A stretch of 34,635 bases of DNA from the NCBI GenBank assembly GCA_043764015.1, contig JAYUKY010000093.1, forward strand, positions 1 through 34,635, written 5' to 3'. The notes under the pieces were generated by a model. It worked only from the letters and a program-made list of their open reading frames with translations, did no database searches and was not told the DNA's origin. Position numbers and translations under genes: made by a program. Within the stretch, counting starts at the first letter, position 1. Every line of letters starts with the position of its first letter. This stretch comes from JANYGM01 sp043764015. Lineage in GTDB: Bacteria; Bacteroidota; Bacteroidia; Cytophagales; Thermonemataceae. Positions 30,518-34,635 of the stretch are shown here, piece after piece.

Positions 30518-32305
30518 ATGTCTAACAAACTTACCAGTTTGAGTCTAATTTTTTGCTTTCTTAGTGCGCTTTTTGCGACAAGTTGCAGCAAAACATCTTC
30601 TCCTGACCCTGTAAATCCAAACAGTGAAACCGTTACAACGGCTATCTTTGGAACGGTTACAGATGAAACAAACCGCCCATTGGCAGGCGTGACCGTAAGT
30701 ATCAATGCGCAAACAGTCACAACTGATGCACAAGGGATTTTTAGTAGTCAAGGCGTTACTGTTACCAAAAAAACAGTCTTGAAAGCTAACTACAATGGTT
30801 ATTTTCAAAGTTTGCATTTGCTAGATTTAGCAAACAAAAAAAGTACAAGCCTGCAAATCAAGCTACAAAGAAAAGTACAAACTACTTCTTTTAGCACTTC
30901 TACAGGCGGAACAGCCACTATTGGAAATACTGGTGCATCTGTGGTTTTCCCTACTGGTGGCTACAAAACAGTAAGTACAGACCAACCTTATACGGGTAAT
31001 GTGATGGTTTATGCTCGTTTTGCCAACATTGATAGTCAGGATTTTATCCAAACTGTGCCAGGCACAATGACTGCCATAGATGCAAATGGTGTAGATAGTC
31101 GTTTGAGAACTTTTGGCATGATGGAGGTTTTGATGACAGATGCTTCTGGAAATGCTTTACAACTTAGCAATAGCACCACCACAATTTCTATGCCTGTGGC
31201 AACCTCACAAGCAAGCACTGCACCAAGTAGTATGCCACTTTGGAGCTTAGACGAAACTACTGCTATTTGGAAACAAGAAGGCATAGCTACCAAACAAGGA
31301 AATGCTTATATAGGTACAGTAAGCCATTTTACTTGGTGGAATTGTGACATTGCGCAACCAGTAGCAGACAGAGCAGCCATAAAAGGTAGAGCAGTAATAG
31401 TTGTAAACGGTGTAACTACGCCTATTGGTGACGTATATATTTGGAGTACATTAGGCGGTAGTGGTCAAAATGAAACTGATGGTACATTTGGTGTTACTTC
31501 TCCTGCATTTGTAATGTCGGGTACACCACTCTCTATTAACTTTAGCTATTACAATTATAATAATTGTGGTAACAGTAATGTTGATATTGTAGTTAATATT
31601 CCAACTTTATCTGTTGGGCAGCTATATGATATGGGAGATATTGATTTTTCTTCTGTTATTAGGTCTTCACTCAGTATTACTGGCAATATAAATCTTTGCA
31701 ATGGTACATCAGCACAAGATTTGGCTTATATCTCTTTTTATGATATTAATAATAGTTGGATAGGTTTTGGATATACTAATAATATTGGTGCATTTACTTC
31801 AGTTTTATGTAGACAGCCTTCAAGAATAGAAATACGCCACGCATCTGGTGAAAAGAAAGCTATTACAACTATTACTTCTAATAATTTAGGAACTATTACT
31901 CTTGATTGTAATAATAATGTGAATGATAATGAATACATCATTGATGGAGATGGATTTAGCAATCAAAAAGTAGTTTTTGAGGGTAATCCTTTACCTCTTG
32001 CTCGTGATTCAGTAGGATTTTACAATGTTTATTTGCAACAACTTGTAGGTGGAGCAAGCCTTCTTATGCCAAATACTGGTACAACTACAAGTTGGGGAAA
32101 TATTGTGTATCCTAGCAGCCCTAGTTATTTAACAGGTTTAAGTATCTTTTTAACTAGAAGTTACCGTCCTGTTTCAGGTACAACCGTTATCACAAGCAAT
32201 ACTGCCACAGAAATACGAGGGACGTATTCTGGTGTAGTACGCAACACACAAACCAATGTAACTGCCAATATCACTAGTGGTAAGTTTAGGGCAAGGAAAC
32301 AATAA
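30518..32305 (+). CDS. Surface lipoprotein with carboxypeptidase-regulatory-like domain
   Basis: The start at 30518 (MSNKLTSLSLIFCFLSALFA) is chosen because it begins a clear lipoprotein signal (lipobox ATSC, Cys23) and lies downstream of the sigma-54 promoter match; the frame upstream to 30380 is leader. The 595-residue product has a carboxypeptidase-D-regulatory (CarboxypepD_reg) beta-sandwich at about 37-110 (IFGTVTDETNRPLAGVTVSI, TDAQGIFSSQGV, ANYNGYFQ). Middle segments GTMTAIDANGVDSRLRTFGM, PLWSLDETTAIWKQEG and GTVSHFTWWNCD recur in large Bacteroidota surface proteins. The C-terminal half is rich in Asn, Thr and Ser. It is probably on the cell surface; function unknown. Confidence 0.75.
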   Translation: MSNKLTSLSLIFCFLSALFATSCSKTSSPDPVNPNSETVTTAIFGTVTDETNRPLAGVTVSINAQTVTTDAQGIFSSQGVTVTKKTVLKANYNGYFQSLHLLDLANKKSTSLQIKLQRKVQTTSFSTSTGGTATIGNTGASVVFPTGGYKTVSTDQPYTGNVMVYARFANIDSQDFIQTVPGTMTAIDANGVDSRLRTFGMMEVLMTDASGNALQLSNSTTTISMPVATSQASTAPSSMPLWSLDETTAIWKQEGIATKQGNAYIGTVSHFTWWNCDIAQPVADRAAIKGRAVIVVNGVTTPIGDVYIWSTLGGSGQNETDGTFGVTSPAFVMSGTPLSINFSYYNYNNCGNSNVDIVVNIPTLSVGQLYDMGDIDFSSVIRSSLSITGNINLCNGTSAQDLAYISFYDINNSWIGFGYTNNIGAFTSVLCRQPSRIEIRHASGEKKAITTITSNNLGTITLDCNNNVNDNEYIIDGDGFSNQKVVFEGNPLPLARDSVGFYNVYLQQLVGGASLLMPNTGTTTSWGNIVYPSSPSYLTGLSIFLTRSYRPVSGTTVITSNTATEIRGTYSGVVRNTQTNVTANITSGKFRARKQ

Positions 32306-32331
32306 GTGTTTGGTTATTTTTGAGATTTGAG

Positions 32332-32373
32332 AAAAGCGTTACTAAATTCTTTGGAGTTTGGTAACGCTTTTTT
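32332..32373 (+). terminator. Terminator after the large lipoprotein gene
   Basis: AAAAGCGTTACTAAA pairs with TTTGGTAACGCTTTTTT across a short loop, ending in a T run; its tail also carries the TTTG of the pdxJ promoter. Confidence 0.8.
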
Positions 32374-32402
32374 GGTTTTTTGGTTGAAAGATGGTATATT
32401 TG
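32371..32402 (+). promoter_or_regulatory. pdxJ promoter
   Basis: TTTG (32371-32374), 20 bases, then TATATTTG (32395-32402), 36 bases before the ATG at 32438. It starts inside the T tail of the preceding terminator. Confidence 0.75.
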
Positions 32403-32437
32403 GATTTTATTTTAGTGAAACTAAAAAAACTACAAAA

Positions 32438-33166
32438 ATGACCAAATTAAGCGTAAATATCAATAAATTTGCTACACTACGCAACGCAAGAGGTGCGAAT
32501 AACCCTGATATTTTACAAATTGCGAAAGATGCTGAAACCTTTGGCGCACAAGGCATTACGGTACACCCACGCCCAGATGAGCGACATATCCGTTACCAAG
32601 ATGTAAGAGATTTGAAAGCCATTATCACCACAGAATTTAATATTGAAGGAAACCCAGAAAGGGATTTTATTGATTTAGTTTTGCAGGTAAAACCCACGCA
32701 GGTTACGCTTGTGCCTGATGCGCCTGATGCGCTCACGTCCAACGCAGGCTGGAATACAGAAAAAAATCAAAGTTTTCTTACAGAAATTATTGCAGAATTT
32801 AAAAAGCATAATATTCGTACTTCTATATTCCTTGATGCTGATGCAAAAATGTTAGAATATGCCGCCAAAACTGGCACAGATAGGATAGAATTTTATACAG
32901 AAAATTATGCTAACAACTTTCATCAAAACAAAGAAAAAGCAATTTTACCTTACGCAAAAGCTGCTCAAATAGCTACAGAATTAGGTTTGGGTATCAATGC
33001 AGGACACGACCTAGACCTTGATAATCTTGCTTATTTCAAACAAAATATACCAAATTTGTTGGAAGTTTCCATAGGACACGCTTTGGTCTGTGATGCCTTG
33101 TATTTAGGTTTTCAAAATAGTATTCAACGCTATTTAAGACAACTTTCTGTTTCAATTACGAATTAA
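32438..33166 (+). CDS. pdxJ: Pyridoxine 5'-phosphate synthase
   Basis: The start at 32438 (MTKLSVNINKFATLRNARGAN) lies 36 bases after an exact promoter, and the longer frame from 32327 passes through the terminator, so it is rejected. The 242-residue product has the PdxJ motifs: ITVHPRPDERHIRYQDV, NIEGNPERDFIDLV, QVTLVPDAPDALTSNAGW, FLDADAKMLEYAAKTGTDRIEFYTENYAN, GLGINAGHDLDLDNL and EVSIGHALVCDALYLG. It condenses 1-deoxyxylulose 5-phosphate with 3-amino-2-oxopropyl phosphate to make pyridoxine 5'-phosphate in the DXP-dependent vitamin B6 route. The next gene, pdxH, does the oxidation step that follows. Confidence 0.95.
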   Translation: MTKLSVNINKFATLRNARGANNPDILQIAKDAETFGAQGITVHPRPDERHIRYQDVRDLKAIITTEFNIEGNPERDFIDLVLQVKPTQVTLVPDAPDALTSNAGWNTEKNQSFLTEIIAEFKKHNIRTSIFLDADAKMLEYAAKTGTDRIEFYTENYANNFHQNKEKAILPYAKAAQIATELGLGINAGHDLDLDNLAYFKQNIPNLLEVSIGHALVCDALYLGFQNSIQRYLRQLSVSITN

Positions 33167-33250
33167 AAATTACGAATTACGTAAAACATTGTTTATTAAC
33201 ACTTTGTATTTACCAATAATTCATAACTTATAATTCATAACTTATAACTC
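33158..33250. repeat. AT-rich repeat between pdxJ and pdxH
   Basis: TACGAATTAAAAATTACG and TTACG words, then TAATTCATAACTTATAATTC repeated twice (33217-33250). Related to the repeat at 24661. No terminator, so pdxJ and pdxH may share transcription. Confidence 0.45.
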
Positions 33251-33255
33251 AAATA

Positions 33256-33954
33256 ATGAATAGGGATATTTCTGACCTAAGAGAAAATTATACACTCAAA
33301 TCTCTTGATTTGAAAGATTTGCACGCTGACCCAATAGCGCAGTTTAGGGATTGGTTTGATGAAGCTGTCGCCTCAAAATTACCAGAACCAAACGCCATGA
33401 CGCTTAGTACAGTTGTTGGTAATAAACCATCTTCTCGTATTGTGTTGTTGAAAGACATTCAGGGAGATACTGCTACAAGATTTTCAGCGAGGTTTCCTGC
33501 AAATACATCTGAAAATAGCTTAGAAAACGGCTTTATTTTCTTTTCTAATTATGATAGCAATAAAGGAAAAGCAATGGAAGAAAATCCCTTTGTAAGCCTT
33601 ACTTTCCTTTGGATAGAGTTAGAAAGACAAGTCAGAATAGAAGGAAAAGTACAGAAAATGCCTGATAGCTATTCTGTGCCGTATTTTCACTCACGTCCAC
33701 GCACAAGTCAACTAGGTGCTTGGGTATCTCCACAAAGCCAAATAATACCCAATAGAGAATTTTTGGAAGAAGAGTTTTTGTGTGTTTCTGCACACTTTGA
33801 AGGAAAAGAAATACCCAAACCCGACAACTGGGGCGGTTATTTGGTCGTCTCTGAAATGATAGAATTTTGGCAAGGCAGACCCTCTCGCCTCCATGACCGC
33901 TTGCGCTACACACTTAAGGGCAATATTTGGGAAATAGAAAGACTTGCACCTTAA
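33256..33954 (+). CDS. pdxH: Pyridoxamine 5'-phosphate oxidase
   Basis: The 232-residue protein shows the FMN-binding split-barrel of PdxH: DISDLRENYTLKSLDLKDL, DPIAQFRDWFDEAV, EPNAMTLSTVVGNKPSSRIVLLKDI, GFIFFSNYDSNKGKAMEENPFVSLTFLW, ELERQVRIEGKVQKM, SYFHSRPRTSQLGAWVSPQS-like and EMIEFWQGRPSRLHDRLRYT. A short insertion (GDTATRFSARFPANTSEN) follows KDIQ. It oxidises PNP or PMP to PLP with FMN and oxygen. The neighbouring pdxJ makes its PNP substrate, so the two genes form the end of PLP synthesis. Confidence 0.95.
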   Translation: MNRDISDLRENYTLKSLDLKDLHADPIAQFRDWFDEAVASKLPEPNAMTLSTVVGNKPSSRIVLLKDIQGDTATRFSARFPANTSENSLENGFIFFSNYDSNKGKAMEENPFVSLTFLWIELERQVRIEGKVQKMPDSYSVPYFHSRPRTSQLGAWVSPQSQIIPNREFLEEEFLCVSAHFEGKEIPKPDNWGGYLVVSEMIEFWQGRPSRLHDRLRYTLKGNIWEIERLAP

Positions 33955-33956
33955 TT

Positions 33957-34036
33957 TTGAGGTACGAGGTTTGAAGTACGAGGTACGAAATATCACAAAA
34001 TAAGTAAAATTTCGTATCTCTAACCTCACACCTCAA
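33957..34036. terminator. Hairpin of repeat copies between pdxH and the small lipoprotein gene
   Basis: TTGAGGTACGAGGTTTGAAG and TACGAGGTACGAAAT at left face ATTTCGTATCTCTAACCTC and ACACCTCAA at right. Two inverted repeat-family copies between convergent genes, with imperfect pairing. Confidence 0.5.
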
Positions 34037-34038
34037 CC

Positions 34039-34533
34039 TTACTGTTTTGTGTAAGTTTTTTCGTCTTTGTTGTAGAAAAAGCTCAAATCTCTATTTTTCT
34101 CAAAAAACGCTTTCATTTCTGCAGCAGACGTGAAAGTTTCTTTAATATTGTCTGTTACTTCGTATAATTTGAAGGTTTTTTCATCTGGGCGTGTCATCTT
34201 GAAAAAATAAAATTTGCCATCTTCTTTGTTTTTCAAATTCAAAAATTCTACGTTTCCAATAGTTGTAAAATACCCTTCGTGAAATTTTTGCGTGTACTTT
34301 TTTTCGTTAGTATCATAGTCATTTTGCTCAAAAAGGTACATTCTATCCTCTTTTGACTTAGAAATAAGGTAAAAAGCAGGGTTTTCGCTTGTGCCATTTT
34401 CTACCCATTTTGCCATCAAATCTTTTTTGAGTTTTTGGCTGGGCATATCTAACGCCATATCAGCAGAATAAGGACAAGCCATCAGCACGAAAGCCATAGC
34501 AAAAATCATTGCGAAATTAAGGATTTTTTTCAT
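34039..34533 (-). CDS. Small hypothetical lipoprotein
   Basis: The 164-residue protein has a clean lipoprotein signal, MKKILNFAMIFAMAFVLMAC (lipobox LMAC, Cys20). The mature part starts PYSADMALDMPSQKLKKDLMAKWVENG and continues through YLISKSKEDRMYLFEQNDYDTNEKKYTQKFHEGYF and MTRPDEKTFKLYEVTDN, with a helical, Lys/Phe-rich end. I recognise no known family. The upstream region is a 14-bp tandem repeat that runs to the window edge, so the promoter lies beyond it or is embedded in it. Confidence 0.65.
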   Translation of the reverse strand: MKKILNFAMIFAMAFVLMACPYSADMALDMPSQKLKKDLMAKWVENGTSENPAFYLISKSKEDRMYLFEQNDYDTNEKKYTQKFHEGYFTTIGNVEFLNLKNKEDGKFYFFKMTRPDEKTFKLYEVTDNIKETFTSAAEMKAFFEKNRDLSFFYNKDEKTYTKQ

Positions 34534-34540
34534 AATTGTT

Positions 34541-34635
34541 TTTTTTGATTTGTTGATTTTGATTTGTTTTTTTTGATTTGTTTTTTTTGATTTGTTGATT
34601 TTGATTTGTTGATTTTGATTTGTTGATTTTGATTT
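34541..34635. repeat. 14-bp tandem repeat in the leader of the small lipoprotein gene
   Basis: Units of GTTGATTTTGATTT, two of them changed to GTTTTTTTTGATTT, run from 34541 to the window end, about seven copies. They begin 8 bases before the lipoprotein ATG (minus strand) and continue past the window. Copy-number change there could alter expression; that is inference. Confidence 0.75.

Noticed and set aside
32327..32437. 37-codon extension of PdxJ
   Set aside because: It passes through a terminator and an exact promoter.
34541..34635. CRISPR array or origin
   Set aside because: Simple 14-bp tandem repeat without spacers, and no replication gene or DnaA-box cluster.

Overview
The window is AT-rich chromosomal DNA (about one third G+C by eye) from a member of the Bacteroidota, most likely a Cytophagales-type (Bernardetia/Flexibacter-like) bacterium. 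The reasons are promoters of the Bacteroidota form TTTG-N19-22-TAnnTTTG in front of many genes, start codons without Shine-Dalgarno sequences, several Cys-lipoproteins, and families typical of the phylum (DUF3276/PUR-alpha-like protein, a beta-flower-type repeat protein, an AccC-like carboxylase with a Lys/Asn-rich tail). No rRNA, tRNA or CRISPR array was seen.

Layout. 1-1.7 kb: remains of an EcoRI-type adenine methyltransferase translationally coupled to an intact DUF262-HNH nuclease. 1.9-4.7 kb: a tandem fusion of two D-Ala-D-Ala ligase modules. 4.8-6.6 kb: a two-gene glycosyltransferase/FkbM methyltransferase operon on the minus strand. 7.0-8.5 kb: a PBP4-type (S13) D,D-carboxypeptidase. 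8.5-12.2 kb: a minus-strand set of parA, a small gene of unknown function and a zinc-ribbon protein, in which the small gene is split by a complete IS607-type element (serine recombinase plus TnpB). 12.4-13.0 kb: small heat-shock protein. 13.1-13.6 kb: an array of GC-rich palindromes. 13.6-18.9 kb: beta-flower repeat protein, biotin carboxylase, then a Panacea-domain antitoxin / putative toxin / tatD operon, then rsgA.

19-24.6 kb: asd, lepA, a small membrane protein, a PP2C-like phosphatase with a membrane anchor, and the DUF3276 protein. 24.8-29.9 kb: an NTF2-like secreted protein, an exported superoxide dismutase, holB with an upstream PD-(D/E)XK-like gene, a BadF/GlcNAc-kinase-like ATPase and a lipoprotein MsrA. 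30.5-32.3 kb: a large lipoprotein with a carboxypeptidase-regulatory domain behind a very good sigma-54 promoter match. 32.4-34.0 kb: pdxJ and pdxH (vitamin B6). 34.0-34.5 kb: a small lipoprotein with a 14-bp tandem repeat in its upstream region, running off the window.

Functional themes: peptidoglycan (double Ddl and PBP4), envelope protection from oxidation (signal-peptide SOD, lipoprotein MsrA), PLP synthesis (pdxJ/pdxH), and mobile or conflict genes (IS607, the restriction remnant, the Panacea pair). The most unusual DNA is intergenic: several families of short palindromic elements whose stems co-vary between copies, and a family of GTACGAGGTTTGAAGTACG-type repeats sitting behind stop codons, often forming hairpins between convergent genes.
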